Numbered from the stretch's first letter, positions 1-8,230 are shown. The stretch: DNA of 64,000 nt from Sphingomonas pituitosa NBRC 102491 (GCF_001598435.1 NZ_BCYY01000001.1:248001-312000); one strand, 5' to 3'. Numbers and translations: made by a program. The notes: generated by a model not told the origin, from the sequence alone.

Positions 1-38
1 GACTGTTTCATCCACAGATTATTTACCCTGAACTTGGA

Positions 39-65
39 CTCGCGCGACGCAACCTGTCGCGCGAG
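39..65. terminator. 10-bp perfect inverted repeat downstream of the PilZ gene
   Basis: CTCGCGCGAC at 39-48 is the exact reverse complement of GTCGCGCGAG at 56-65, with a 7-nt loop. It lies 85 bp beyond the stop of the minus-strand PilZ gene. No T-run follows on either strand, so it may be a factor-dependent terminator or an mRNA-stabilising hairpin. Confidence 0.4.
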
Positions 66-149
66 CCCGGGTCAGGTGCGACCGCCGGGAGCGCAATGCC
101 AGCGGCGCGGGCGCTCCATGCGCGAGGATTCGGAGATTGGCGCCCCGGT

Positions 150-524
150 TCAGCGGCGCGTGAAGATCGGCTTCACATAGACCGGCGTCTGGGTGCCGCC
201 GCCGACCGGCTTGCGGGCCAGCTTGGGATCGATTTCGGTATCGAACGCGACGCCGACGCGACCCTCGGCCGCCCAGGCGATCTTGCCCTTGATCCAGCCT
301 ACGCCACGGACCTCGATCTCGACCGCAGTGCGCAGGCCCACCGGCCCCGCATATTCCGCCATCAGCCCGCCCGCGGAAAGATTGCGCACTCGAACGGTGC
401 CGACGTCCTCGCCTTCCACGCGGAACTGGGCCGTCAGCAACAGGCTGTCGCGGACACCACTGCGCTTCCCCGCAAAATCATCGGCGGAAAGCGTGCTGGC
501 GGAAATGTAAGACTGCTGGTCCAT
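150..524 (-). CDS. PilZ domain protein
   Basis: This 124-residue protein is essentially a single PilZ domain, a family that usually binds cyclic di-GMP and relays it to motility, adhesion or polysaccharide machinery. Visible PilZ features are an N-terminal arginine region (residues 20-26), the hydrophobic strands around VRVRNLSAGGLMAEY (a D/NxSxxG-type motif at residues 47-54) and the later GRVGVAF strand. There is no other domain or membrane segment, so it would act as a cytosolic adaptor. It is monocistronic, 114 bp downstream of the dksA homologue. A GGDEF/EAL enzyme that could feed it is encoded at 19264-20973. The ribosome site before the ATG is weak (GAGAG). The family call is firm; the cellular output is unknown. 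Confidence 0.85.
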   Translation of the reverse strand: MDQQSYISASTLSADDFAGKRSGVRDSLLLTAQFRVEGEDVGTVRVRNLSAGGLMAEYAGPVGLRTAVEIEVRGVGWIKGKIAWAAEGRVGVAFDTEIDPKLARKPVGGGTQTPVYVKPIFTRR

Positions 525-638
525 TGTTGGCTCTCAAACGCGGATTCGCACCCGAAGGGAGTAGACCAACAACTCTTAACGAAAGGATTAACCGGAATCC
601 GCCCCAGGGAAATGCCGGAGCGGATTCCAACGTAGATT

Positions 639-1106
639 TCACTCGTCCCGGCTGATCTTCTCGTTTCGTTCGTGCCGCTCCTGCGCCTCGACGGTCATCG
701 TTGCGGTAGGACGGGCTTCAAGACGGCCCAGCGGGATCGGCTCGCCGGTCACTTCGCAATAGCCATATTCGCCTTCGTCGATGCGGCGGAGCGCGGCATC
801 GATCTTGGCGATGAGCTTGCGTTGCCGGTCGCGGGTGCGCAGTTCGATCGACCAGTCGGTCTCGCTGGAGGCCCGGTCGGTAAGGTCCGCCTCGCGCAGC
901 GGTTCGGATTGTAACTGGTTCAGCGTCCCCGCCGCCTCGCGATAGATCGCGTCTTTCCAGGCGTTCAGCTTGGCGCGGAAATACTCCTGCTGCCGCGGGT
1001 TCATGAAAGGTTCGTCGTCGCTCGGCCGGTACCCGTCGTCGCCGTCGTTCGCGGCCGGAGGAACGTCTTTATCGTGCTCGTCAAAACGGCCCAAAACAGT
1101 TGCCAT
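639..1106 (-). CDS. dksA: DksA/TraR-family RNA polymerase-binding transcription factor
   Basis: The protein has 155 residues and matches DksA, which enters the RNA polymerase secondary channel and with ppGpp adjusts rRNA and amino-acid promoters. The coiled-coil tip keeps the acidic DxxDxA pattern (DLTDRAS). The C-terminal globular domain reads YGYCEVTGEPIPLGRLEARPT. Only the first of the four zinc cysteines of E. coli DksA is present; the others are Thr, Thr and Ala, a cysteine-poor type common in alphaproteobacteria. The start at 1106 is chosen because GGAGAGTGGGA precedes it; a longer reading to 1196 would run through the promoter. An acidic N-terminal extension (residues 8-30) precedes the coiled coil. 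Confidence 0.9.
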   Translation of the reverse strand: MATVLGRFDEHDKDVPPAANDGDDGYRPSDDEPFMNPRQQEYFRAKLNAWKDAIYREAAGTLNQLQSEPLREADLTDRASSETDWSIELRTRDRQRKLIAKIDAALRRIDEGEYGYCEVTGEPIPLGRLEARPTATMTVEAQERHERNEKISRDE

Positions 1107-1418
1107 TCCCACTCTCCACACCAGTCCCCCGGTGGCGTGCCGCCAGGAGACCGCATTGCCCGCAGGCGCTATACTTTCGCAAGCTGCCGTTAACAAGCCA
1201 ATGCCGCGAAAGCTTTTTGGCGGGAATTCCCTATAGTTCGGTAGAAATTAGCCCCGCCTGAACCACCTGCACTTTTTTCGGTTTCGGGTCGAGATAGATA
1301 CGGCAGATCGGGTGTCCCGCGACGAGCCTTGTCCTGAATTCGTACAATGGCCCGCGCATGAAGCGACTATTCGAGCGTCGGCGGCGGACGAAACGGCCTG
1401 CCTCGTCCGCCGGGACGT
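1107..1418. other. Intergenic region between the host-attachment gene and dksA
   Basis: These 312 bases contain the dksA leader and promoter (1168-1196). The rest, 1197-1418, has no reading frame with codon use like its neighbours and no recognisable RNA. I see no clear terminator for the minus-strand host-attachment gene that ends at 1419. Confidence 0.5.
1168..1196 (-). promoter_or_regulatory. Sigma-70-type promoter for dksA
   Basis: On the minus strand TTGTTA (1191-1196), a 17-nt spacer and TATAGC (1168-1173) make a good housekeeping promoter. Predicted initiation near 1161 gives a leader of about 55 nt before the ATG at 1106. Confidence 0.55.
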
Positions 1419-1928
1419 TCAGGCGGCCTGCAATGCCTTCTCGATCTCGGGGACCGGGTGGTCGGTCAGATCCTTCGCCAGTTCGCCCTTCAACCGCTCG
1501 CTGACGCTGGCGTGATAGTGTTTGCGCAGTTCTCCCAGCGTCTTGGGCGGCGCGATGATGATCAGCGACTCGAAGCCGTTGCGCAGCGCCTCCTCCTTCA
1601 ACATGCCCGCGACTTCGGCCGCGAAGCGATCCTCTTCCAACTGGTGGAAATCGGTTTCGCCCATCGTGCCTCGCGCCGGCGCGAACCGGGCACCGCCGCC
1701 CTGCGCGTGCATCGACCCGCCCTGCGCCACCGCCGGCGCGCCGGGCCCCGATTGGCTGGACGACGAGCGGCCCGACGAATCGGTCTTCTGGTCGGAGTCC
1801 TTCGGATTCGGGTGGAGCTCCTTCCGGACCACTTCGAGGTTGAGATATTCGGCGTCGCCCTGATTGCGCAGCATCAGCAGCTTGCGGCCATCGGCGACCA
1901 CCACCATCGCATCGTGGGGAACCAGCAT
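1419..1928 (-). CDS. Host attachment (AtsE-like) family protein
   Basis: The protein has 169 residues and resembles the host-attachment family named after AtsE of Agrobacterium. The family signs are MLVPHDAMVVVADGRKLLML at the N terminus and LIIIAPPKTLGELRKHY in the second half. Residues 45-85 are a low-complexity Ser/Gly/Gln/Asp linker. The fold is thought to be related to the eRF1/Host_attach group, but no enzyme activity is established. The ATG at 1928 follows AAGGAGAGCGCG; the in-frame TTG at 1943 overlaps that ribosome site and is less likely. The gene is divergent from serS with 94 bp between starts. Confidence 0.75.
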   Translation of the reverse strand: MLVPHDAMVVVADGRKLLMLRNQGDAEYLNLEVVRKELHPNPKDSDQKTDSSGRSSSSQSGPGAPAVAQGGSMHAQGGGARFAPARGTMGETDFHQLEEDRFAAEVAGMLKEEALRNGFESLIIIAPPKTLGELRKHYHASVSERLKGELAKDLTDHPVPEIEKALQAA

Positions 1929-1985
1929 CGCGCTCTCCTTCAACCTGTTGGATCAGGTACCACCAACGGGCGGGCGGCGGCGGGG

Positions 1986-2014
1986 TTGCGTGGGGAACGG
2001 GCCCCGGCCATAGG
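1986..2014 (+). promoter_or_regulatory. Promoter placing serS on a leaderless mRNA
   Basis: TTGCGT (1986-1991), a 17-nt spacer and CATAGG (2009-2014) lie immediately before the serS ATG at 2023. Initiation 7-9 nt past the -10 box falls at the start codon itself. No Shine-Dalgarno sequence is present. The same architecture precedes purS. Confidence 0.5.
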
Positions 2015-2022
2015 CTCGTGCC

Positions 2023-3354
2023 ATGCACGATATCCGCTTCCTCCGCGAACATCCCGAAACCTTCGACCAGGGCCTGGCCAAGCGCGGCCTGGAACCGCAG
2101 TCGGAGGCGCTGCTGGCGCTGGACGAGCGCCGCCGCGCGCTGGTGACCGAGCTGCAGGCTGGCCAGGCCCGCCGCAACGAGGCGTCGAAGGCGATCGGCG
2201 CCGCCAAGGCCAAGAAGGACGAGGAAGCCGCCGCCGCGTTGATGGCGGAAGTCACGATCCTCAAGGAACGGCTGCCGATGCTCGAGGCAGAGGAAAAGGC
2301 CCTGGGCGAGGAACTGGAAGGCCGGCTCGCCGCCCTGCCCAACCTGCCCTATCCGGACGTGGCGCTGGGCGCGGACGAGAACGACAATGTGTTCGTCCAT
2401 GAGCGCGGCACCGTGCCTGCCTTTGCCTTCGCACCCAAGGAGCACGACGCAATCGGCCCCGCGCTCGGGCTCGATTTCGAAACCGGCGCGGCAATGTCCG
2501 GCGCGCGCTTCACCTTCGTGCGCGGCGCCGCCGCCCGGCTCCACCGCGCGCTCGGCCAGTTCATGCTCGACACGCTCACCGGCAGCTACGGCTATGAGGA
2601 ATGCGTGCCGCCGCTGCTGGTGCGCGACGAAGCGCTGTTCGGCACCGGCCAGCTGCCCAAGTTTTCCGAAGACCTGTTCCAGACAACCGACGGCCGCTGG
2701 CTGATCCCCACCGCCGAGGTGAGCCTCACCAACGCGGTGCGCGAGAAGATCCTGAGCGAGGAGGAACTCCCCCTCCGCCTCACCGCGCTTACCGCCTGCT
2801 TCCGCTCCGAAGCAGGGGCGGCTGGCCGCGACACGCGCGGCTTCATCCGCCAGCACCAGTTCGAGAAGGTCGAGATGGTGTCGATCACCACGCCCGACCA
2901 GTCGGAGGCCGAGCATGAGCGGATGACCGCCGCCGCCGAGGACGTGCTGACCAGGCTCGGCCTCGCCTTCCGCCGCATGAAGCTGTGCAGCGGCGACATG
3001 GGCTTCACCGCCGCGCGCACCTATGACCTTGAAGTGTGGCTGCCCGGCCAGGACCGCTATCGCGAGATCTCGTCCTGCTCGACCTGCGCCGACTTCCAGG
3101 CGCGCCGGATGAACGCGCGCTACCGGCCGTCTGAGAATAAGGCGACTAGCTTCATGAAAGCCGGCACGCATCCGACCCACGCGGGTAAGGGCCCCCTACC
3201 CTTCGTCCACACGCTCAACGGCTCGGGCCTCGCGGTCGGCCGCACGCTCGTTGCGGTGCTGGAGAACTACCAGCAGGAAAACGGCGCGGTCGCGGTGCCG
3301 GCGGTGCTCCAGCCCTATTTGGGCGGCCTCACGCTGCTCGAACCGCGCGGCTGA
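2023..3354 (+). CDS. serS: Serine--tRNA ligase
   Basis: This is full-length cytosolic seryl-tRNA synthetase (443 residues), which charges tRNA-Ser and is the first step towards selenocysteinyl-tRNA where that exists. The N-terminal antiparallel coiled-coil arm spans roughly residues 27-100. The class II catalytic core follows. Motif 2 is [20 protein letters not shown] and motif 3 is [20 protein letters not shown], both intact. The stop codon shares one base with the surE start (TGATG), so the two genes are translationally coupled. The serS-surE pair is common in alphaproteobacteria. Confidence 0.98.
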   Translation: MHDIRFLREHPETFDQGLAKRGLEPQSEALLALDERRRALVTELQAGQARRNEASKAIGAAKAKKDEEAAAALMAEVTILKERLPMLEAEEKALGEELEGRLAALPNLPYPDVALGADENDNVFVHERGTVPAFAFAPKEHDAIGPALGLDFETGAAMSGARFTFVRGAAARLHRALGQFMLDTLTGSYGYEECVPPLLVRDEALFGTGQLPKFSEDLFQTTDGRWLIPTAEVSLTNAVREKILSEEELPLRLTALTACFRSEAGAAGRDTRGFIRQHQFEKVEMVSITTPDQSEAEHERMTAAAEDVLTRLGLAFRRMKLCSGDMGFTAARTYDLEVWLPGQDRYREISSCSTCADFQARRMNARYRPSENKATSFMKAGTHPTHAGKGPLPFVHTLNGSGLAVGRTLVAVLENYQQENGAVAVPAVLQPYLGGLTLLEPRG

Positions 3355-4121
3355 TGCGGATCCTCCTCACCAACGACGACGGCTACCACGCCCGCGGCCT
3401 GGGCGTTCTGGAGCGGATTGCACGGACGATTTCCGACGACATCACCGTCGTCGCGCCCGCCGAGGAGCAATCGGGCAAGGGGCGCTCGCTCACCCTGACC
3501 GAGCCGTTCCGCGTCCGCCGCCACGGCGACAATCGCTATGCGGTGAAGGGCACGCCGACCGACTGCGTGATGTTCGCGCTCGCCGAGGTGATGAAGGACG
3601 CCAAGCCCGACCTGATCCTGTCGGGCGTCAATCGCGGCGGCAACCTCGCCGAGGACGTCAGCTATTCGGGCACCGTCTCGGCGGCGATGGAAGGCGCGCT
3701 GGCGGGCATCCGCTCGGTCGCGCTCAGCCAGCGCTATGCCCGCAGCGGCATGGGCGATGCGGTGCCCTTTGATACCGCCGAAACCTGGGGCGAACGCGCG
3801 CTGCGACCGCTGCTCGACATGGAGTGGGCACCGCGGACGATGGTGAACATCAACTTCCCGCCGATCGAGGCCGATGCCGTACAGGGCATCAAGGTCGTGG
3901 CGCAGGGCCTGCGCGACTATGGCCGGATGGCGCTCGACAAGCGGCTCGATCCGCGCGGCTTCCCCTATTACTGGCTCGCCATGGGGCGGATGCCGCACCA
4001 GGCGGCACCCGATACCGATCTCGACGCGATCGAAGCGGGCTTCGTCACCGTGACGCCGCTGCATCTCGACCTTACCCACCGCGAGTCGATGGATCGGCTG
4101 CGCGGTGCGTACGCCGGCTGA
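3354..4121 (+). CDS. surE: 5'/3'-nucleotidase SurE
   Basis: SurE is a metal-dependent nucleoside monophosphate phosphatase linked to stationary-phase survival. The 255-residue protein has the metal site NDDG at residues 7-10, the SGVNRGGNLAEDV loop near residue 92 and the YSGTVSAAMEG helix, all intact. Its length is normal for the family. The ATG overlaps the serS stop by one base and has no separate ribosome site, so it probably depends on serS translation. In many proteobacteria surE is followed by pcm; here a DUF486 membrane protein follows instead. Confidence 0.96.
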   Translation: MRILLTNDDGYHARGLGVLERIARTISDDITVVAPAEEQSGKGRSLTLTEPFRVRRHGDNRYAVKGTPTDCVMFALAEVMKDAKPDLILSGVNRGGNLAEDVSYSGTVSAAMEGALAGIRSVALSQRYARSGMGDAVPFDTAETWGERALRPLLDMEWAPRTMVNINFPPIEADAVQGIKVVAQGLRDYGRMALDKRLDPRGFPYYWLAMGRMPHQAAPDTDLDAIEAGFVTVTPLHLDLTHRESMDRLRGAYAG

Positions 4122-4127
4122 ACGGGC

Positions 4128-4478
4128 ATGCCGATGCTGGACCGCCTGCTGCCGATCGGGCTGCTGTTCGTCTCCAATATCTTCATGACCTTCGCCTGGT
4201 ACGGGCATCTGAAGTTCAAGAACGCGCCGATCCTGCTGGTCATCGTCATCAGCTGGGGCATCGCGCTGATCGAATATTGCTTCGCGATTCCCGCCAACCG
4301 GATGGGCAGCGCGGTCTATTCGGCGGCGCAGCTGAAGGGCATGCAGGAGGTGATCACCCTCACCGTCTTCGCCGGCTTCTCGGTGCTGTATCTGGGGCAG
4401 AAGATCACGCTCAACCACCTGATCGGCTTCGCGCTGATCGCAGCCGGCGCCTTCTTCCTCTTCCGCACGCAGAGCTGA
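4128..4478 (+). CDS. DMT-superfamily (DUF486) small membrane protein
   Basis: The 116-residue protein has four hydrophobic segments (about residues 8-25, 35-54, 72-88 and 93-111). It matches the DUF486 branch of the drug/metabolite transporter superfamily. The central sequence RMGSAVYSAAQLKGMQEVI is typical. A four-helix protein of this size would work as a dimer in the inner membrane; its substrate is unknown. It starts 7 bp after the surE stop, so it is probably the third gene of the serS operon. A second ATG lies at 4134. Confidence 0.85.
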   Translation: MPMLDRLLPIGLLFVSNIFMTFAWYGHLKFKNAPILLVIVISWGIALIEYCFAIPANRMGSAVYSAAQLKGMQEVITLTVFAGFSVLYLGQKITLNHLIGFALIAAGAFFLFRTQS

Positions 4479-4521
4479 ACCGGGACGCCCCCTGCGCGTT
4501 TCTTCCGTAGAGGAGAGCGCC

Positions 4522-4662
4522 ATGAACCCCGAACCCACCCGCGAAACACCCGAAACCGAGCAGGGCACCGCCCATCAGCCGGACGGCACCGACAGCTCGG
4601 ACGAATGGAACGCCGGGATTGCCGACGAGAACATGATTCCCGATCAGGATCCGGAAGAGTGA
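4522..4662 (+). CDS. Small acidic protein of unknown function (46 residues)
   Basis: A short frame starts at 4522 after AGAGGAGAGCGCC, a strong ribosome site. It encodes 46 residues rich in Glu, Asp, Pro and Thr with no hydrophobic segment, beginning MNPEPTRETPETEQ and ending IPDQDPEE. The calculated charge would be strongly negative and the protein is probably disordered. I recognise no family. The good ribosome site and the hairpin just downstream support a real gene, but no homology was testable here. Confidence 0.5.
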   Translation: MNPEPTRETPETEQGTAHQPDGTDSSDEWNAGIADENMIPDQDPEE

Positions 4663-4696
4663 CGGCACCGGCCTGACTACGAAGCCCGCCGCCGCA

Positions 4697-4722
4697 CGGC
4701 CACGGCAACGGTGCCGTGGCCG
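4697..4722. terminator. Bidirectional hairpin between convergent genes
   Basis: CGGCCACGGCA (4697-4707) and TGCCGTGGCCG (4712-4722) form a perfect 11-bp stem with loop ACGG. It sits between the plus-strand small ORF (ends 4662) and the minus-strand SIMPL gene (ends 4763). There is no T-run. Confidence 0.5.
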
Positions 4723-4762
4723 GTGGGGTAGCGGCGTCTTGGCTTGGCGCCTCTACACTCGA

Positions 4763-5524
4763 TCAGCGGCTCAGTTCGAACTCGACGACCAGGCCCTTTT
4801 CGACGGTAACCGTGCCCGGACCGGGCTTGAACATGCTCGCCAGCAGTTGCGGGCCCTTGCTGATTGCGGTTGCGATCTTGGCCTGGAAGCCCGGCAGAAA
4901 CAGCCCGTTCCCTGCTTCGCTGATCCGGACGATTCGATTGACGCGCAACCCCATCTCCTTGGCATAGACCTCCGCATCCGCACGCGCCGTGCGAAGTGCC
5001 TTTGCTTTCGCCTCACGCTGCGCGGACGCAAGGCTTGCTTCGTCGAGATCTGCGGCCTCCGAACCGATCATCACGCCGATCTTCTTGAGCGCCGCCTTGA
5101 TCGCGGTGGCCTTCGCCGATGACCCGACGGTCAACGTCTTGGCCCATAGGGTCGAAAAGGTCGGACGCTTTGAAACTGGATCCGCCTCTTCCCCGCTGCC
5201 GGCAACGGGCCCGACTTCGATGGTGGTGATCGAGAGGGGAGGTTCACCGTCAGGCACCGGCGAAAGCACGCTCGGCGCGAGCCCCTGTTCCTGCAGCGCC
5301 TGCTCGATCCGGGCAATCTTCGCGTCGCGGGCCTTGTCGGCGGCCGCTTGGCTGGATCCCGTCTCGGTGAAGCTGATGGTCATGGTCAACTTCGTCGCGG
5401 GCACCTCCAGATCACCGGAAGCTACGATCTCCACCGCAACGGGCTGATTGGTACTTGTAACCTGCGCAGCTGCAAGCGCCGGGGACAGCAACGCGAGCGC
5501 TGCTGCAGACGTGATGATTCGCAT
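4763..5524 (-). CDS. SIMPL domain (DUF541) periplasmic protein
   Basis: The 253-residue protein has a Sec signal peptide (residues 1-21, ending AAAQ) followed by a single SIMPL/DUF541 domain. That family includes E. coli YggE and brucella BP26, periplasmic or outer-membrane-associated oligomers linked to oxidative stress. Typical stretches are VEIVASGDLEVPATKLTMT and GSEAADLDEASLASAQREAK. The ATG at 5524 is chosen because the signal peptide begins there and GGAGGGAGAATCC precedes it; longer in-frame readings have no signal peptide. That ribosome site is buried in a very stable hairpin (5528-5572), so translation may be controlled. Confidence 0.85.
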   Translation of the reverse strand: MRIITSAAALALLSPALAAAQVTSTNQPVAVEIVASGDLEVPATKLTMTISFTETGSSQAAADKARDAKIARIEQALQEQGLAPSVLSPVPDGEPPLSITTIEVGPVAGSGEEADPVSKRPTFSTLWAKTLTVGSSAKATAIKAALKKIGVMIGSEAADLDEASLASAQREAKAKALRTARADAEVYAKEMGLRVNRIVRISEAGNGLFLPGFQAKIATAISKGPQLLASMFKPGPGTVTVEKGLVVEFELSR

Positions 5525-5527
5525 GGA

Positions 5528-5572
5528 TTCTCCCTCCGTTTCGCCATGTACATGCACGAAACGGAGGGAGAA
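5528..5572 (-). promoter_or_regulatory. 16-bp perfect hairpin sequestering the SIMPL gene ribosome site
   Basis: TTCTCCCTCCGTTTCG (5528-5543) is the exact reverse complement of CGAAACGGAGGGAGAA (5557-5572). The 13-nt loop contains the palindrome CATGTACATG. In minus-strand mRNA the 3' arm carries GGAGGGAG, the ribosome site of the gene starting at 5524. The structure also follows the stop of the M2 peptidase gene by 11 bp, so it could end or stabilise that transcript while masking the next start. Confidence 0.65.
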
Positions 5573-5583
5573 ATCCCATAACC

Positions 5584-7410
5584 TTACCAGCCCTGCGGCT
5601 GGCCCTTGTTCTGTTCGTCGAGCCACTTCTTCAGCGGTGCGAAATACTCGACCATCGCCTTGCCGGAGATTTCGCGGCTGCCGGTGAAGGTCTGGAGCGC
5701 ATCGGGCCAGGGCTTGGAGGCGCCCATCTCGAGCATCTTGTTCAGCCGCGCGCCGACTTCCTTGTTGCCGTAGAAGGAGCAGCGATGCAGCGGGCCCTTC
5801 CAGCCCGACTGGTCGCACGCCGCCTTGTAGAACTGGAACTGCAGCAGCCGGGCGAGGAAGTAGCGCGTATAGGGCACGCTGCCCGCGACGTGATACTTGC
5901 CTCCGGCATCGAACTTGGTCTCGTCGCGCGCCACCGGCGGCACGATGCCCTGATATTGCAGCCGCAGCTTGTTCCAGCCCGCCTCATACTGGTTCGCCGG
6001 GATGGTGCCGTCGAAGATCTGCCAGCGATATTTGTCGACCAGCAGGCCGAACGGCAGGAACGCCACCTTGTCCATCGCCTGCCGGAGCAGCAGGCCGATA
6101 TCCTTGTCGGCGCTCGGCACCTGGGCGCGATCGAGCAGGCCGATCTGCACCAGATATTCGGGCGTGATCGAAAGTGCGACGAAATCGCCGATCGCCTCGT
6201 GGAAGCCGTCGTTCGCGCCGTTGCGGTAGAGCGCCGGCTGCGCCTTGTACGCACGCTGATAGTAATTGTGGCCGAGCTCGTGATGGATCGTGACGAAATC
6301 GTCCGAATTCACCTTGATGCACATCTTGATCCGGATGTCGTCCTTCTCGTCGATGTCCCAGGCCGAGGCGTGGCACAGCACTTCGCGGTCGGCCGGCTTC
6401 AGGAACAGCGAGCGCTCCCAGAACGTCCCCGGCAGCGCCGCGAAGCCCAGCGAGGAGTAGAAGCCCTCGCCGGTCTGGACCATCTTCTTCCAGTCGTAGT
6501 TCTTGGCCTTGAGCAGGTCGCCCACGTCATAGCCGAGGTCGCCGGCGCCCTTGGGTGCGACCACGTCGTAGATGTTGCCCCATTCCTGCGCCCACATGTT
6601 GCCGAGCAGATCGGCACGGATCGGGCCGGTCCTGGCCTGCACCGCGTCGCCGTACTTCTCGTTGAGCTTGCGGCGGACATAGGTGTGGAGCGCGACGTAG
6701 AGCGGCTTCACCTCGTTCCACAGCTTGTCGGTCATCGCCGCGAACTCTGCCGGCGGCATGTCATAGCCCGAGCGCCACAGCGCGCCGGTGTCGGCGAAGC
6801 CCAGCTCCTTCGAGCCCTGGTTGGCGATGCCGACCAGCTTGGTATAGTCGGGACGCATCGGTGCGCCGACATTGTCGTTCCAGCTGACCCACATCTCCTT
6901 GAGCTCGTTGGGGTCGCGGCTCTCGCCCATCGCGGCTTCGATGTCGCTGCCGTTGATCGGCTTGCCGCCGCGCGTGCCCTTGCCCTTGGCGTAGAAGGAA
7001 CCGAGCTTGGTCGAGAGGTCGCTCAGCGTCTGCGCGGCACCCGGCGTGGTCGGCGCGGGCAGGACCAGCGCGGCGCGGAGCATGGTGAGCTGGCGCTGCT
7101 GCTCGGCGGTGAGGCCCGGCGCCTTCTGGAGTCGTGCGGCGTCCAGCGCGAAGCGGACCGCCATCTCGGTGCCCTTGGCGCCGTAATCGGCGGCCAGCGC
7201 ATCGGTATCGTCGGTGATGTAGGTGGCGTTCACCCAGGCGACGCGCGAGGAGGTCAGCGTGAAGGCCGCCATCTCCTGCTGTGCCCGGGTCAGGAAGGCG
7301 GCTGCGTCGGCGGCGGTCGGCGCGGGCGCCGTGCCGTTGGTCTGCTGCGACTGGGCGGGCGCCGCCAGCATCGCGGCGAGCGCCGCGAGCGAAAGGCCGG
7401 TACGGATCAT
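5584..7410 (-). CDS. M2-family peptidyl-dipeptidase (ACE-like), exported
   Basis: This 608-residue zinc metallopeptidase belongs to family M2, the family of angiotensin-converting enzyme. Such enzymes remove C-terminal dipeptides from peptides, here presumably in the periplasm or outside. A signal peptide covers residues 1-21 (ending PAQSQ). The zinc site is HELGH at 377-381, with the third ligand Glu405 in GFHEAIGD. Length matches single-domain bacterial homologues. The start is supported by GGGGA before the ATG. It may be co-transcribed with the SIMPL gene, though a hairpin separates them. Confidence 0.93.
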   Translation of the reverse strand: MIRTGLSLAALAAMLAAPAQSQQTNGTAPAPTAADAAAFLTRAQQEMAAFTLTSSRVAWVNATYITDDTDALAADYGAKGTEMAVRFALDAARLQKAPGLTAEQQRQLTMLRAALVLPAPTTPGAAQTLSDLSTKLGSFYAKGKGTRGGKPINGSDIEAAMGESRDPNELKEMWVSWNDNVGAPMRPDYTKLVGIANQGSKELGFADTGALWRSGYDMPPAEFAAMTDKLWNEVKPLYVALHTYVRRKLNEKYGDAVQARTGPIRADLLGNMWAQEWGNIYDVVAPKGAGDLGYDVGDLLKAKNYDWKKMVQTGEGFYSSLGFAALPGTFWERSLFLKPADREVLCHASAWDIDEKDDIRIKMCIKVNSDDFVTIHHELGHNYYQRAYKAQPALYRNGANDGFHEAIGDFVALSITPEYLVQIGLLDRAQVPSADKDIGLLLRQAMDKVAFLPFGLLVDKYRWQIFDGTIPANQYEAGWNKLRLQYQGIVPPVARDETKFDAGGKYHVAGSVPYTRYFLARLLQFQFYKAACDQSGWKGPLHRCSFYGNKEVGARLNKMLEMGASKPWPDALQTFTGSREISGKAMVEYFAPLKKWLDEQNKGQPQGW

Positions 7411-7434
7411 GATGCAAGTCCCCGGAAAGCAAGA

Positions 7435-7457
7435 AAGGCGCGACCCTGCCGCGCCTT
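7435..7457 (-). terminator. Terminator of the alpha/beta hydrolase gene
   Basis: AAGGCGCG (7435-7442) pairs with CGCGCCTT (7450-7457) over a 7-nt loop. On the minus strand it is followed by a T-rich stretch (TTCTTGCTTT). It lies between the hydrolase stop at 7469 and the M2 peptidase start at 7410. Confidence 0.6.
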
Positions 7458-7468
7458 CCCTGCCCCCG

Positions 7469-8230
7469 TCAACCTGCCAGAAAGTCGACCAGCGCGTCGC
7501 CGAGTTCCGGCCGGGTGACCGCGCTCATGTGATTGCCGGGAATCTCGACGAACAGGCCATAGGGAAGCAGCTCCGCCACCTCCTTGGCCGAGCCATTGTC
7601 ATAATCCTCGGCGCCCGAAATCACGGCGGTCGGCTGCGCGATCGCCGCGATCTCGTCGCGCGGGGTATCGACGAAGGTGTCGAGGATGCGGAGCAGCGCG
7701 ACCGGATCGCCCTTGGTGGTCTTGAGGAACGCCTCGGTCAGCCATTCGGAGCTGCCGCGCTGGAAGCTGCCGAGATTGGTGAGCACCCGGTGGAAATAGG
7801 CGCCGCGACCCTTGGTCGCGACCAGCCCGTCCAGCCCCATGCCCGAAAGCACGACCTTGTCCGGCGTCGCGCCGTTGGCCAGCATGCGCACCACCGTCCG
7901 CGCACCCAGCGAATAGCCGCCCAGGTCGTACTCGGTGAGGCCGAGATGTTCGATCAGCGCGAAATTGTCGCGCATCAGCACGTCGGGCGGATAGGCGGCG
8001 GCGTCATGCGGCTTGGCGCTGGCCCCGTGCGCGCGCAGGTCCGGCATGATCACCCGGCGGCCGCGCGCGGCGAGCTTGGCGGCATGGCCGTATTTGATCC
8101 AGTTGACCTCGGCAGTGGAGAAATAGCCGTGGATCAGCACCACGGGTCGCCCCTCCCCCATTTCGGTCCAGGCGATCTCCTGCCCGTCGAAGCTGGCGAA
8201 GCGGTGCGTTTCAGTCGGGTAGTCGGCCAA
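7469..8230 (-). CDS. Alpha/beta-fold hydrolase
   Basis: The protein has about 253 residues and an intact alpha/beta hydrolase triad. LIHGYF supplies the oxyanion hole, GGYSLGARTV the nucleophile elbow, SGAEDYD the acid and PGNHMSAV the histidine. No signal peptide is visible, so it is cytosolic. Substrate cannot be predicted. The start is uncertain: homology begins near HRFASFDGQEIAW, and the best in-frame codon is TTG at 8230, inside the end of the GFA gene (20-bp overlap). No ATG is usable. The pair is probably co-transcribed. Confidence 0.8.
   Translation of the reverse strand: MADYPTETHRFASFDGQEIAWTEMGEGRPVVLIHGYFSTAEVNWIKYGHAAKLAARGRRVIMPDLRAHGASAKPHDAAAYPPDVLMRDNFALIEHLGLTEYDLGGYSLGARTVVRMLANGATPDKVVLSGMGLDGLVATKGRGAYFHRVLTNLGSFQRGSSEWLTEAFLKTTKGDPVALLRILDTFVDTPRDEIAAIAQPTAVISGAEDYDNGSAKEVAELLPYGLFVEIPGNHMSAVTRPELGDALVDFLAG

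Noticed and set aside
1231..3180. Minus-strand 649-codon frame opposite serS
   Set aside because: It covers serS and the host-attachment gene in antisense, is His/Ala/Gly/Arg-rich and has no family match.
4763..5818. SIMPL protein with a 98-residue N-terminal extension
   Set aside because: The extension reads through the M2 peptidase 3' end and the hairpin. The signal peptide and ribosome site place the start at 5524.
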